NCBI GenBank assembly: GCA_016786495.1
Contig: JAEUUJ010000026.1
Location: 1 to 60,565, forward strand
Length of the DNA stretch: 60,565 nt
Reading direction: 5' to 3'
From: Cyclobacteriaceae bacterium
Lineage (GTDB): Bacteria > Bacteroidota > Bacteroidia > Cytophagales > Cyclobacteriaceae
Shown here: positions 28,893 to 37,470 of the stretch, in pieces
Layout of the letters: each line of letters opens with the position of its first letter
How positions within the stretch are numbered: the stretch's first letter is position 1
Position numbers and translations under genes: made by a program
The notes under the pieces: generated by a model
What the model saw: only the letters and a program-made list of their open reading frames with translations
The model's database searches: none
What the model was told of the DNA's origin: nothing

Positions 28893-28911
28893 GCTGCAAA
28901 GAAAACACAAT

Positions 28912-29742
28912 TCACGGAATCAGCGTCATGCTCAGGATTCCGAGTAACATAATCACTTTGCAGAAACTGCTCAGCCAGCCGAAGTCTCTTTTTGTATCGG
29001 CCTGAACGAGCCTGGTAGTAAGCCACGCCAGCGGCACGAACAGCAGCATTACAAAATAGATCACCGGCAGCTTCACGTAGAAATAATTGATCGCGATGAC
29101 GGCCACCGAGAATACCACAACCATCGCGTATAAGAAGAATTTAGTCTTCCGAATTCCCCAAACGATCGGAAGCGTTTTGCATCCATAGGTGTTATCGCCT
29201 TTCAGGTCTTCCATGTCTTTGATCACCTCGCGGATCAGCGTCATAAAAAAGGAAAACACGGCATATACGATAATCAGTCCGACATTAGTGGAATACAGGA
29301 AAACCAGCATGGCAATGGAGAACCCGGTTAACAGGGCAACCGTGAAGTTGCCGATAAACGGAAGCCGCTTTAAAAGATTCGAGTAAAACCACAGTACCGA
29401 AACCGAAAGCACATTTACCGCTGCCAGTTTCCACGATACCAGAAATCCAATCGCGATTCCCAACACAGACAACACCACGTGCAGCAGAATGGCAAACCTG
29501 CGGTGAATGGTTCGGCCGATAACCACACGCGATGGGTTGTTGATCACGTCAATCTTGACATCGTAGTAATCGTTAATGACGTATCCGCCTGCGGCAATCA
29601 ACACGGTTGAAAGCGATAGAAAGAAAAGATTGAAGTCGTGAAAAACATCCACCTTCGCCAGAAACCAGGCCGTGAAATATTGTGCCAGAACGATGATAAC
29701 AAGGTTCCAGGCACGTGTGAGCCGCAGGAACGACTCAATCAT
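28912..29742 (-). CDS. UbiA-family prenyltransferase (geranylgeranylglycerol-phosphate GGTase-like)
   Basis: About 276 residues from the ATG at 29742 (MIESFLRLTR); starts at 29763 or 29826 would add unconserved residues. The first Asp-rich motif is NDYYDVKIDVINNP and the second is DMEDLKGD, with about eight membrane helices. Bacteroidota homologues are often named after the archaeal lipid enzyme, but the acceptor is not known here. It carries the magnesium and prenyl diphosphate motifs of the family. It lies between the TonB receptor gene and purN, all on the minus strand. Confidence 0.85.
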   Translation of the reverse strand: MIESFLRLTRAWNLVIIVLAQYFTAWFLAKVDVFHDFNLFFLSLSTVLIAAGGYVINDYYDVKIDVINNPSRVVIGRTIHRRFAILLHVVLSVLGIAIGFLVSWKLAAVNVLSVSVLWFYSNLLKRLPFIGNFTVALLTGFSIAMLVFLYSTNVGLIIVYAVFSFFMTLIREVIKDMEDLKGDNTYGCKTLPIVWGIRKTKFFLYAMVVVFSVAVIAINYFYVKLPVIYFVMLLFVPLAWLTTRLVQADTKRDFGWLSSFCKVIMLLGILSMTLIP

Positions 29743-29813
29743 ATTTCGTTGCGATGGCGGCATTTGGTAAAGATACGAAATGCAAACGCGAATGTTCTGT
29801 TTTTTTAACCGTA

Positions 29814-29840
29814 GCAGAGACGCCACGTTTGCGTCTCTGC
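29814..29840. repeat. Palindromic repeat (GCAGAGACGC type)
   Basis: A perfect 10-bp inverted repeat, GCAGAGACGC and GCGTCTCTGC, has a 7-nt spacer. It lies between the receptor and prenyltransferase genes. It has no T tract on the minus strand, so I read it as a REP-like palindrome rather than a terminator. One copy was seen in the window. Confidence 0.7.
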
Positions 29841-29851
29841 CAGAGGTTGAT

Positions 29852-32200
29852 TTAAAACTTTAGCGTGACCATCGCCAGGAAGTTGGTACCGGCCTGAGGA
29901 AAATAATACGCCACGCCATCGCCATAGGTAGCTCCGTTCGATTCGTACTGCTCATTGAAAATGTTGTTCACCAACAGGCTCAGGTCGATTGCGCGCATGT
30001 GCTTTGGCCGGAGGGTATAGCTTAACCGCACATCATTGACCAGGTACGGCTCGAGTGTTAACGACTCGGTTTCAGTGTTATCGAGGTACTGCTTACCAAC
30101 GAACTTCGTGAGCAGCGTTGCCTGAAATCCCGCAAACGCACTCCAGGCAAGCTGACTTCCCCCAATCACCGCAGGTGATAAAATGATGTTGGTATTTCTG
30201 GTTTTTCCGTCTTCGGGATCCAGCACATAATCTTTGTTCTTATTGGCACTTACCGATATGTTCGCGCTCCAGGTTAAGGCATCAAAAAACCTGATCAATC
30301 CCGAAACCTCAATGCCCGTACGATAGCTCTTACCTACGTTTGCCCGGATCGGATTTCCAACATTATCAAGCTTGCCGGTAAGCACAAGCTGATCGGTGTA
30401 GTTCATCAGATAATAATTTAGTTCGAGGCTGTAGTTTTCGCGGTTTCTGCGCCAGCCGGCTTCAATGTTATCCAGCCGTTCGGGTTTAGGTTTTACATCG
30501 CCATCAACATAGTCCGTACGATTCGGTTCGCGGTTCGCCACGGCATACGAAGCATACAATACATCGTTCGCACCCAGCGAATAACTGACACCCGCTTTCG
30601 GGTTGAAGAAACTGAGGTTATCCGAAAAGTCGTACGGTGTTAAGTCATCATCGGTGCCGGAAGTTTCATATTGAACATTGCGGTATTGAAGGTCGACAAA
30701 CGCGTTCCACTGTGGGCTCAACGCATAGTTCCATTTAACATACGCGTTAAAATCATTCTTTTGTGATTCGCCATCATAGTAATGGTCACGGAGCGATGCG
30801 TTCGAAGCAAACTGTGCCCAGATAATCTCACCAAAATGTTTAGCCCGTGCATACTGGTTGTAGGCACCACCAATCGTCACCGCTGTTTTATTTCTTTCAT
30901 AGTTGAACGAAAACGTACCGCCATAAAATTGATTGTCGAGCCACTTGCGGATGATAAAATCGCCCGCGGTAAGGGTTGAATCACCCAGTACAACATCGTC
31001 AAGGCCCAACTCCGCGAATGCCTTTCCCTGCTTGTAGTTTTCATAATAACCGCGGCCATAGGTATAATGCAACGACACATTTGCATTCCAGTAGTCATTC
31101 AGCTTTTGCGTGAGGTGCAGCTGAAAGTGGTCTTGCCGGTAGTTATCCACTTCGTTGTCGTAATACCCTGTTACACTTCCATCTGCGCCATACAACGCTC
31201 CTGCCGAATTGAATGTACGATTAGTTTTAATTGTTTCCTGATCAATGCCGTTCCAGGATTGATAGGTAATTTCCTGACCGCCAAACACAATCGCCTTCAC
31301 CATCGTTTTAGCTCCGTAATATCCTCCACTGAAGTAATACGAATCCAAATCGGATGAAGCCCGGTCGATATATCCGTCTGATTTTATTTTCGAAGCGCGG
31401 CCATCGAACGTCCAGTGGTCGTTCATCAAACCCGTTCCCGCTTTCACGGTAACGCGTTGCGAATTAAATGAACCGCCTCCGAACGTAACTTCAGCATACG
31501 GATCACGCTGTTGCGAAATCGTTTGAACGTTTACACTTCCTCCAAACGATCCTGCTCCGTTGGTTGACGTTCCCACACCACGCTGAATCTGAACACTCTG
31601 CGTTGAGGATGCAATGTCGGGCAGGTTTACCCAAAACGTTCCCTGCGACTCGCTGTCGTTGTATGCGATCCCGTTAATCGTAACGTTAATTCGGGTGGCA
31701 TCGCTTCCGCGGATGCGAACGCCTGTATAGCCAATTCCCGCACCGGCATCAGACGTTGTCACTAAAGACGGTGTCCAGTTCAGAATGAACGGCATGTCCT
31801 GTCCGAAGTTCTGTTTTTGAATCGACTGCTGATTAACATTTGTGTACGTGGTGGGTGTTTTGTCGTTCGCCCGTGTGGCATACACCACCAGTTCGTCTGT
31901 TAGCTGAAACGATTCTTCGAGATAAACCGCGATATCCGTTTGATCCGCAACCGAAACGGCTACCGTCCGGTCTTTGTATCCAAGAAACGTAACGGTCAAC
32001 GCGTACGTACCCGGTGTAAGGTCGTCGAACCGGAATTTTCCCGATTCGTTGGTGGCGGTGGTACGGTTGTTTACTTTCACCGTGGCACCGGGTAAGGGTT
32101 GATTGTTTGTTGTGTCTCTTACCGTTCCGGTAATGACTGATTGCGCAAACGCGCTTGCCGACAATAGCATCGCTGCCAGCACTGCATAAAGCTTGAACAT
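29852..32200 (-). CDS. TonB-dependent receptor, probable thiamin uptake
   Basis: A 782-residue outer-membrane receptor. The signal peptide ends near residue 19 (SAFAQS). A carboxypeptidase-like regulatory domain at about 22-100 is followed by a plug near 110-225 and a 22-strand-type barrel ending in the aromatic terminus AMVTLKF. It would import a substrate with TonB energy. A TPP riboswitch just upstream on the same strand points to thiamin or a precursor. No thiamin synthesis gene or inner-membrane transporter lies nearby. Confidence 0.9.
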   Translation of the reverse strand: MFKLYAVLAAMLLSASAFAQSVITGTVRDTTNNQPLPGATVKVNNRTTATNESGKFRFDDLTPGTYALTVTFLGYKDRTVAVSVADQTDIAVYLEESFQLTDELVVYATRANDKTPTTYTNVNQQSIQKQNFGQDMPFILNWTPSLVTTSDAGAGIGYTGVRIRGSDATRINVTINGIAYNDSESQGTFWVNLPDIASSTQSVQIQRGVGTSTNGAGSFGGSVNVQTISQQRDPYAEVTFGGGSFNSQRVTVKAGTGLMNDHWTFDGRASKIKSDGYIDRASSDLDSYYFSGGYYGAKTMVKAIVFGGQEITYQSWNGIDQETIKTNRTFNSAGALYGADGSVTGYYDNEVDNYRQDHFQLHLTQKLNDYWNANVSLHYTYGRGYYENYKQGKAFAELGLDDVVLGDSTLTAGDFIIRKWLDNQFYGGTFSFNYERNKTAVTIGGAYNQYARAKHFGEIIWAQFASNASLRDHYYDGESQKNDFNAYVKWNYALSPQWNAFVDLQYRNVQYETSGTDDDLTPYDFSDNLSFFNPKAGVSYSLGANDVLYASYAVANREPNRTDYVDGDVKPKPERLDNIEAGWRRNRENYSLELNYYLMNYTDQLVLTGKLDNVGNPIRANVGKSYRTGIEVSGLIRFFDALTWSANISVSANKNKDYVLDPEDGKTRNTNIILSPAVIGGSQLAWSAFAGFQATLLTKFVGKQYLDNTETESLTLEPYLVNDVRLSYTLRPKHMRAIDLSLLVNNIFNEQYESNGATYGDGVAYYFPQAGTNFLAMVTLKF

Positions 32201-32257
32201 TTTTTAAAAATTTGTTTTAACCCGCAGGCGCAGAGGGGACCGCACCTTACTTACGTG

Positions 32258-32342
32258 TTAACACTGCCTCCCTTCGTCCGCATTACCGGCATCAGGTTCT
32301 ATGGGTATAATCTCAGCCCTTGTTTTTTTAGGCACCCCTATA
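32258..32342 (-). promoter_or_regulatory. TPP (thiamin pyrophosphate) riboswitch
   Basis: Read on the minus strand, the conserved elements appear in order: GGGGTGCC, GGCTGAGA, TATACCC, GAACCTGAT, CGGTAATGCGG and GACGAAGGGA. They match the THI element core. It lies about 60 nt before the TonB receptor start, so it controls that gene, most likely reducing expression when TPP is abundant. No classical terminator hairpin is visible between it and the ATG, so control may be at translation start. Confidence 0.95.
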
Positions 32343-32359
32343 TTTGTCTTTCGACAGGG

Positions 32360-32367
32360 CAAAAGTA
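32360..32367 (-). promoter_or_regulatory. Candidate -7 box for the riboswitch-receptor transcript
   Basis: On the minus strand TACTTTTG fits TAnnTTTG exactly, about 18 nt before the riboswitch begins. This spacing suits a start of transcription at the riboswitch 5' end. Confidence 0.5.
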
Positions 32368-32375
32368 CAAAAATT

Positions 32376-32435
32376 CCCTCACCCGTCCTCATTTCTTCGG
32401 ACACCCTCTCCCCCGGGAGAGGGAAGGGTGAGGGG
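32376..32435. repeat. Nested palindromic intergenic repeat (CCCTCACCC / CCCTCTCCC type)
   Basis: Outer arms CCCTCACCC (32376-32384) and GGGTGAGGG (32427-32435) enclose the palindrome CCCTCTCCCCCGGGAGAGGG (32404-32423). It lies between the TPP riboswitch promoter and the biotinyl-domain gene. It resembles the elements at 9785 and 51497. Confidence 0.8.
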
Positions 32436-32454
32436 GAATTGCTATTTTTACAGC

Positions 32455-32955
32455 ATGTCGACAATCACCGTAAACAAAAAATCTGCTTTTGAAGTTGAAT
32501 CAACCGCTGATGGATTGCTGGTTGACGGAAAAGCGTTTGAATGGGACATTGCACAACTTGCCGATGGTTACTTTCACATTCTGCACAACAACAAAAGCTA
32601 CAAAGCGGAAGTTGTTAAAAGTGATCGCGCGACAAAAACCTTTACGTTAAAGATCAATAACCATCTCCACACCGTGGAGGTTAAAGATAAGTTCGATCAG
32701 CTACTCGAAAAGCTGGGCATGAGCAGCCACGCGGCCGGCAAAGTGAATCATGTTAAAGCTCCGATGCCGGGACTAATCCTGGATATTAAGGTTAAAGCAG
32801 GTGATGTTGTGAAGATTAACGACCCGCTGCTGATCCTCGAAGCTATGAAGATGGAAAACGTACTCAAGTCACCGGGAGAAGGCACGGTAAAATCGGTGAC
32901 CGTTCAAAAAGGCGATAAAGTCGAAAAAAATCATGTTCTGGTGGAATTTCAGTGA
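32455..32955 (+). CDS. Biotin/lipoyl attachment domain protein (biotin carboxyl carrier-like)
   Basis: About 166 residues from the ATG at 32455 (MSTITVNKK). The C-terminal 75 residues form a biotinyl domain with target K132 in EAMKMEN and the flanking APMPGLI. The first 90 residues form a separate small domain as seen in the C-termini of acyl-CoA carboxylase alpha chains. It probably serves a propionyl- or acetyl-CoA carboxylase or an oxaloacetate decarboxylase encoded elsewhere; no carboxylase subunit is nearby. An in-frame ORF extends upstream through the palindromic repeat but is unlikely to be translated. Confidence 0.88.
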   Translation: MSTITVNKKSAFEVESTADGLLVDGKAFEWDIAQLADGYFHILHNNKSYKAEVVKSDRATKTFTLKINNHLHTVEVKDKFDQLLEKLGMSSHAAGKVNHVKAPMPGLILDIKVKAGDVVKINDPLLILEAMKMENVLKSPGEGTVKSVTVQKGDKVEKNHVLVEFQ

Positions 32956-33021
32956 TTCGAAAGCCTGAAATGCTGGGAATCCTGAATTATATTTACGGGA
33001 TTTTCTACCTTCTTACGTTCA

Positions 33022-33729
33022 ATGAAATACAAACGCATCGTTCTCAAGCTCAGCGGTGAATCGCTCATGGGCTCTTCTAAAAGCGGAAACATTGATCCGG
33101 CCCGCCTCGAGCAGTATTGCGAGGAAATAAAAAGTGTTCGCAATCAGGGAGTTGAACTGGCTATTGTAATCGGAGGCGGAAACATTTTCAGGGGCGGTCA
33201 GGCCGAAGCACTCGGCATCGACCGCGTACAGGGCGACTATATGGGGATGTTGGCCACTGTAATCAATGCCATGGCCCTGCAAAGCGCACTGGAACGCCAC
33301 GGAATCTATACCCGCCTCATGTCGGGAATAAAAATGGAACAGGTGTGCGAGCCTTTCATTCGCAGACGGGCAATCCGCCACCTCGAAAAAGGACGTCTCG
33401 TAATTTTCGGGGCCGGTATTGGAAACCCGTACTTCACCACCGACTCTACCGCAAGTTTGCGTGCGGTTGAACTGCAGGCCGATGTGGTGTTGAAGGGCAC
33501 GCGGGTTGACGGTGTGTACGACAAGGACCCGGAAAAGCACAGTGATGCCGTAAAGTATACCACGCTGTCGTTTCAGGAAGCCTACGAAAAGAATTTGAAT
33601 ATTATGGACATGACAGCTTTTACGCTGTGCATGGAAAATAAATTGCCAATTATCGTGTTCGACATGAACCAGAAGGGCAATTTGATGAAGATCGTAAACG
33701 GTGAATCAGCCGGAACACTTATCAGTTGA
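33022..33729 (+). CDS. pyrH: UMP kinase
   Basis: A 235-residue enzyme of the amino acid kinase fold that phosphorylates UMP to UDP. Signatures are KLSGESLMG near 9-17, [10 protein letters not shown] near 50-59, and the [10 protein letters not shown] region near 165-175. The MKYKRIVLK start is standard. frr follows on the same strand, which is the usual bacterial order, with a palindromic spacer between them. Confidence 0.97.
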   Translation: MKYKRIVLKLSGESLMGSSKSGNIDPARLEQYCEEIKSVRNQGVELAIVIGGGNIFRGGQAEALGIDRVQGDYMGMLATVINAMALQSALERHGIYTRLMSGIKMEQVCEPFIRRRAIRHLEKGRLVIFGAGIGNPYFTTDSTASLRAVELQADVVLKGTRVDGVYDKDPEKHSDAVKYTTLSFQEAYEKNLNIMDMTAFTLCMENKLPIIVFDMNQKGNLMKIVNGESAGTLIS

Positions 33730-33738
33730 CCGTTAATG

Positions 33739-33780
33739 GTTATTAGTTAGTCGTGATTTCAGACACCATTAACTAATAAC
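33739..33780. repeat. Inverted repeat between pyrH and frr
   Basis: GTTATTAGTTA (33739-33749) and TAACTAATAAC (33770-33780) are perfect 11-bp arms around a 20-nt spacer. A second pair, TTAATGGT with ACCATTAA, overlaps it. No T tract follows, so this looks like a dispersed AT-rich palindrome. Confidence 0.65.
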
Positions 33781-33806
33781 GGATAACTATTAACTACTAT
33801 TTAACT

Positions 33807-34361
33807 ATGGAAGAACTCGAAATGTTTTTGGATGAAGCGAAAGACCTGATGGGTAAAGCACTCGCCCACGCTTCAAATGAACTAACCAAAATCCGGGCGG
33901 GAAAAGCTAACCCGACCATGCTCGATGGAATTATGGTATCGTATTATGGCGCCATGACTCCGCTCAACCAGGTCTCGTCAATGACCACCCCCGATGCGCG
34001 CAGTATCTTCATCAAGCCCTGGGAGAAATCGTTAATCCAGGAAATCGAAAAAGCTATCCGGGATGCGAACCTGGGACTGAATCCACAGAATGACGGTCAG
34101 CAGGTAATTGTAAACATCCCCATGCTCACCGAAGAACGCAGAAAGCAACTCGTGAAACAGGTAAGTGCTGAGTGCGAACACGGAAAAGTGAGCGTTCGAA
34201 ACATCCGCAAGGAAACCAACGAACAACTCAGAAAGATAAAAGGCGTTTCGGAAGACGATGTGAAGAACGCAGAAGAAAAAGTTCAGAAGCTGACAGACGA
34301 TTATATCGTGAAGATTGAAGCCTTACTGAAAAAGAAAGAACAGGAAATTATGACCGTGTAG
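33807..34361 (+). CDS. frr: Ribosome recycling factor
   Basis: A 184-residue factor that splits the post-termination ribosome with EF-G. The three-helix-bundle signature is clear: the KIRAGKANPTML segment near 32-43, PWEKS near 74, and LTEERRKQLVKQVS near 111-124. Length is normal. It sits behind pyrH as in most bacteria. Confidence 0.97.
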   Translation: MEELEMFLDEAKDLMGKALAHASNELTKIRAGKANPTMLDGIMVSYYGAMTPLNQVSSMTTPDARSIFIKPWEKSLIQEIEKAIRDANLGLNPQNDGQQVIVNIPMLTEERRKQLVKQVSAECEHGKVSVRNIRKETNEQLRKIKGVSEDDVKNAEEKVQKLTDDYIVKIEALLKKKEQEIMTV

Positions 34362-34365
34362 TCTC

Positions 34366-34785
34366 ATGCAAAAATTCAAATCGATTATGAAAAAAGTACT
34401 GGCCATCGTTATTGTGTTGCTGATCGGTGTGTTCAGTTTCCTTTATTTCGTATCGTATGAAGATGGCTACTGGGCGGGCAAGGTGCTGAGCGTTTCCAAA
34501 AAAGGCGTGCTCTTCAAAACGTATGAAGGCCGCATCAGCATGGAATCTTTTGGAGCACTCAAAAACACCAGCCCGATTGCAGAGGTTCGCGATTTCTCCG
34601 TTGAGAGCAGCAGCGAACAGGTGTTGAAAGATTTAGAAGCGGTAGCACTGACGGGCGAACGGGTAAATCTCAAATTCAAAAGAATGTTTGTTCGCTTCTT
34701 CTGGCGCGGTGATACCAAGTACTTTGTTATCGAAGTTGAACGCGTTGGCGCTCCCCAAACACCGGCTACTCCACAAACTCCGTGA
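34366..34785 (+). CDS. Hypothetical membrane-anchored protein of a Bacteroidota family
   Basis: The protein has 139 residues (132 if the ATG at 34387 is used). One N-terminal membrane helix is followed by a small beta-rich domain with the SYEDGYWAGKVLSVSKKGVLFKTYEG segment. Homologues are widespread in Bacteroidota and sometimes carry the name 6-phosphogluconate dehydrogenase in databases, which nothing in this sequence supports. The stop overlaps the GTG start of the next gene by 4 bp. Confidence 0.75.
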   Translation: MQKFKSIMKKVLAIVIVLLIGVFSFLYFVSYEDGYWAGKVLSVSKKGVLFKTYEGRISMESFGALKNTSPIAEVRDFSVESSSEQVLKDLEAVALTGERVNLKFKRMFVRFFWRGDTKYFVIEVERVGAPQTPATPQTP

Positions 34786-35840
34786 GAGAGAACACCATCA
34801 TCGTTTACGGTTCTTACGGTTACACCGGCAAGCTGATCGTTAACGAACTCCGGCAGAAAAAATATGACGTTATCCTTGCCGGGCGCAATCACGAAGCGTT
34901 GCAAAAACAATTCAACGAAACCGGCTATCCGTTCGAAGTTGTTGACATCAGCGACTCTGCAGCCTTAAAAAAATTATTGCTTCAGGCGAAGCTCGTTATT
35001 CATTGTGGCGGACCATTCCGGTTCACCGCCAAACAAATGGCGGATGCCTGTCTTGAAACCAAAACACATTACACCGACATCACCGGAGAATGGCAGGTTT
35101 TTGAATTGCTTGCCGGCTACGATGAAGCCGCTAAAAAGGCTGGCGTACAGCTCATGCCGGGCACCGGTTTCGATGTTGTTCCGTCTGACTGCCTCGCGGT
35201 TCATTTAAAACAACGGCTACCCTCGGCAACTCATTTACAACTCGCCTTCGCGATGGTGCCGGGCGGCATGTCGCGGGGAACCAAAAAGAGCATGACGGAG
35301 AGCCTGGGCTATGGTGGCGTTATGCGCAAGAACAACGAGCTGGTTCCCTTTACGCTCGGCAAGGATGTACTCGATCTTGATTTCGGAAAGTTTACCGCTA
35401 AAACAACCCGGATTCAGTGGGGCGATATTTCAACTGCGTGGCGCAGCACCGGCATCCCAACCATTGAAGTGTTTGCAAATGCTTCTGAGGGTTCAATCCG
35501 GAGTTTAAAAATCAGCAACTATGTAAGCTGGCTGTTGCGCAGACGTTCGGTGAAGAATTTTTTATTGAAGCAGATTGACAAGGGAAAGGCCGGGCCATCA
35601 GAACATGATCTGAACAATGGGAAATGTTATCTGCGCGGAACCGTATGGGATGCTGAAGGGAACATCCGCACAAGTTTGTTTAACGGCCCGAACGCGTATT
35701 TACTAACAGCGAAAGCCGCAACCCTGATTGCTGTAAAAATCATGACCGGAAATTTCACTTCCGGGTATCAAACTCCCGCGATGAAATATGGTGCTGATTT
35801 GGTGTTGGAGATTCCCGGGACTGAGCGGAAAGATTTGTAG
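34782..35840 (+). CDS. Saccharopine dehydrogenase-like NAD(P)-binding protein (trans-acting enoyl reductase type)
   Basis: The protein has 352 residues and starts with GTG at 34782, overlapping the preceding stop as GTGA. The Rossmann motif YGSYGYTGKLI is at 9-19. FDVVPSDCLAV near 131-141 is typical of the saccharopine-dehydrogenase-like enoyl reductase family. No membrane segment. The substrate is unknown; relatives reduce enoyl or keto groups of lipids. Confidence 0.8.
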   Translation: MRENTIIVYGSYGYTGKLIVNELRQKKYDVILAGRNHEALQKQFNETGYPFEVVDISDSAALKKLLLQAKLVIHCGGPFRFTAKQMADACLETKTHYTDITGEWQVFELLAGYDEAAKKAGVQLMPGTGFDVVPSDCLAVHLKQRLPSATHLQLAFAMVPGGMSRGTKKSMTESLGYGGVMRKNNELVPFTLGKDVLDLDFGKFTAKTTRIQWGDISTAWRSTGIPTIEVFANASEGSIRSLKISNYVSWLLRRRSVKNFLLKQIDKGKAGPSEHDLNNGKCYLRGTVWDAEGNIRTSLFNGPNAYLLTAKAATLIAVKIMTGNFTSGYQTPAMKYGADLVLEIPGTERKDL

Positions 35841-35867
35841 TTTATTTATCCTACCTAATAAACTTCT

Positions 35868-36497
35868 ATGCTGATCGGAGTTGTTATCATCGTCTGTTTA
35901 GCTATCCTGATGTTTTTGACCCTTCGACCTTCCAAGGCAGAAAAACAAGCGAAAGCAGAAATGGAAGAGCGACTGAAGGATGAACGAATCTATCATCCGG
36001 AAACGGGACGCTATTTTACGCTTGAGGAAATGGAGAGCGGGGTGATCGCAGTTGATAACAATCATCCGCGAATCAAGTCTGACGAAGAGATCGAAGCGCA
36101 CTATACGGAAGAGGAGAAGGAGATTGAATATACAATCCGCCACATGCTTCAATCCGGCTTGGCAGAAACTGAAGACGATCGCGTTTACGAGCTGATCGAC
36201 GGATCAGAACTTTTCGATTTAACCGATTCTCACGGAGTTTATTATTTATGGACGATCAGCCCTGAACATTTTTTGGGAATTGCGCGGGTTTCTTACAGCA
36301 TCCGAAACGGGAAGTATGAATACGGTAGTTCAGATAGTCAGATTGTAGGAATTGTTCAGGGCGATGTCTTGGTGGAGGAACTGAAAAAATTCTCCGACAT
36401 AGAAATCATGAATATTGCCAATACGAAAGTCTTTCGGATCGCACGGAAAGTTAATTTTCAGGAGTTTAAAAAAGTATTAGAACTGATTCGTGCATAG
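35868..36497 (+). CDS. Hypothetical membrane-anchored protein
   Basis: The protein has 209 residues. A hydrophobic N-terminal helix (2-19) is followed by a Lys/Glu-rich segment and a soluble domain (DRVYELIDGSELFDLTDSHG). I do not recognise it. It sits 5' of the first repeat copy at 36505 and is the first gene of the unusual array. Confidence 0.6.
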   Translation: MLIGVVIIVCLAILMFLTLRPSKAEKQAKAEMEERLKDERIYHPETGRYFTLEEMESGVIAVDNNHPRIKSDEEIEAHYTEEEKEIEYTIRHMLQSGLAETEDDRVYELIDGSELFDLTDSHGVYYLWTISPEHFLGIARVSYSIRNGKYEYGSSDSQIVGIVQGDVLVEELKKFSDIEIMNIANTKVFRIARKVNFQEFKKVLELIRA

Positions 36498-36504
36498 GCT
36501 AAAG

Positions 36505-36558
36505 CTCAAATATGATAAACCAAGTCGCAGTACTGTTCATCATTCAGGTTGAAGCCTT
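36505..36558. repeat. Repeat copy A (relic 3' end of the 38678-38986 gene)
   Basis: This 54-nt stretch matches copies B and C at 49 of 54 positions and starts 7 nt after the stop at 36497. Read on the minus strand it would encode GFNLNDEQYCDLVYHI and a stop, compared with GFNPDDKQYCDWVYHV in the intact gene. All five changes are nonsynonymous, so it is not kept as coding sequence. The inner inverted repeat (36512-36543) is retained, with one pair becoming a G.T wobble. Confidence 0.85.
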
Positions 36559-36617
36559 AAAATGGATGTAATTTTTTTTATTAGATTCCAACCTTGTTTA
36601 TTGAATTGTAACAAAGT

Positions 36618-37184
36618 ATGGAAATTAGTGCAAACCAGAGAAAAGCCGCGCAAGAAATTGTAGAACTCATCGCGTTAAGCCTTGGTGACAATCGGTCGAT
36701 TCATCCAGGCACCGCTATAACATCCTGCGCCCGTCTGGCGGGCAGTTTTATGTTTAGATCGTTTAATTTTCAAGTAGATCAACTTAAACCAGGAAGTGCT
36801 GTGTTATCTGACGAGGCAAACAAAAAAGGGCCGATGCTGGTAAATGTATTCCAGTGGATGTTACATAATTTCGGTGTGGAACTGGATTCTGAGAAATTAA
36901 ACGAGAAGCCGGCAGAATCGCACCACGGATTTATTGAAACACTTAATCTATTGCAAGATAAAGCCCGGCTCATAATGAATGCCAACAATCTGAATTTCGA
37001 GCTAATGGCTTACGCTTGTTCGATGGCTACTGGCTTTTTGGTAAAAGAGTGCCGCATGGACTTGCCCGCTGAGGTCGGCTTCGGAACTGCCATTTATGGG
37101 TTCATCGAAGGAAGCAAAACTTTTCCACCCCCTTTCTCTGAAACCTCTCAGAAAAAGAAAAGTATTTTTACTTTCTGGAAGTAA
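36618..37184 (+). CDS. Hypothetical protein
   Basis: A 188-residue protein, predicted cytoplasmic and mainly helical, with no signal peptide. It has no motif I recognise. It is enclosed by repeat copies A and B and ends 2 nt before copy B. It is AT-richer than the surrounding housekeeping genes. Confidence 0.65.
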   Translation: MEISANQRKAAQEIVELIALSLGDNRSIHPGTAITSCARLAGSFMFRSFNFQVDQLKPGSAVLSDEANKKGPMLVNVFQWMLHNFGVELDSEKLNEKPAESHHGFIETLNLLQDKARLIMNANNLNFELMAYACSMATGFLVKECRMDLPAEVGFGTAIYGFIEGSKTFPPPFSETSQKKKSIFTFWK

Positions 37185-37186
37185 TC

Positions 37187-37247
37187 CTCAAACATGATAA
37201 ACCCAGTCGCAGTACTGTTTATCATCCGGGTTGAAGCCTTCATCAAC
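37187..37247. repeat. Repeat copy B (3' end of the 38678-38986 gene, duplicated)
   Basis: This 61-nt stretch is identical to copy C. On the minus strand it encodes TVDEGFNPDDKQYCDWVYHV and the stop, but the reading frame meets a stop a few codons further upstream, so no intact gene is present. Arms ATGATAAAC and GTTTATCAT (37194-37202 and 37217-37225) form a perfect inverted repeat, extendable by 3 bp across a 2-nt bulge with a 6-nt loop. Confidence 0.92.
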
Positions 37248-37470
37248 CGTAACCTCCTGCGCTAAGGCTCTCTGGCGTCAGGCTGATTGCGGAGGAAAAC
37301 TGGCGACCGGCCAATCTAAATGCTAATCGCTGCCACGATTCTATCTCCTCGTTTCTCCCTTTCCGATCGCCTACACCAATATGTGCCGCCCTTGCTTTTC
37401 AAGGGATATCGGTAATCCCTGTAACCTTTCATCCAGGTGCCAGTAACTACATAGCTTATACAACAGGACC
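37248..37470. other. Gene-free spacer of the array, with hairpins
   Basis: No credible gene here. It holds the inverted repeat AGGGAT and ATCCCT (near 37398-37416) and a direct repeat AGGCT (near 37265 and 37280), and leads into the thioredoxin-like gene. Confidence 0.5.

Noticed and set aside
29814-29840. GCAGAGACGC palindrome as a terminator of the TonB receptor gene
   Set aside because: It lacks a T tract on the minus strand and lies just past the stop, with the A/T run on the wrong side; it fits a REP-like palindrome better.
32344-32454. Longer N-terminus of the biotinyl-domain protein
   Set aside because: The extension runs through the palindromic repeat, and the ATG at 32455 gives a normal start.
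34366-34785. 6-phosphogluconate dehydrogenase
   Set aside because: That name is attached to this family in databases, but the protein is 139 residues with a membrane anchor and has no Rossmann motif.
36505-37247. Repeat copies A and B as small genes or pseudogenes of their own
   Set aside because: They cover only the last codons of the target gene, with a stop or unrelated sequence just upstream, so no start or complete frame exists.
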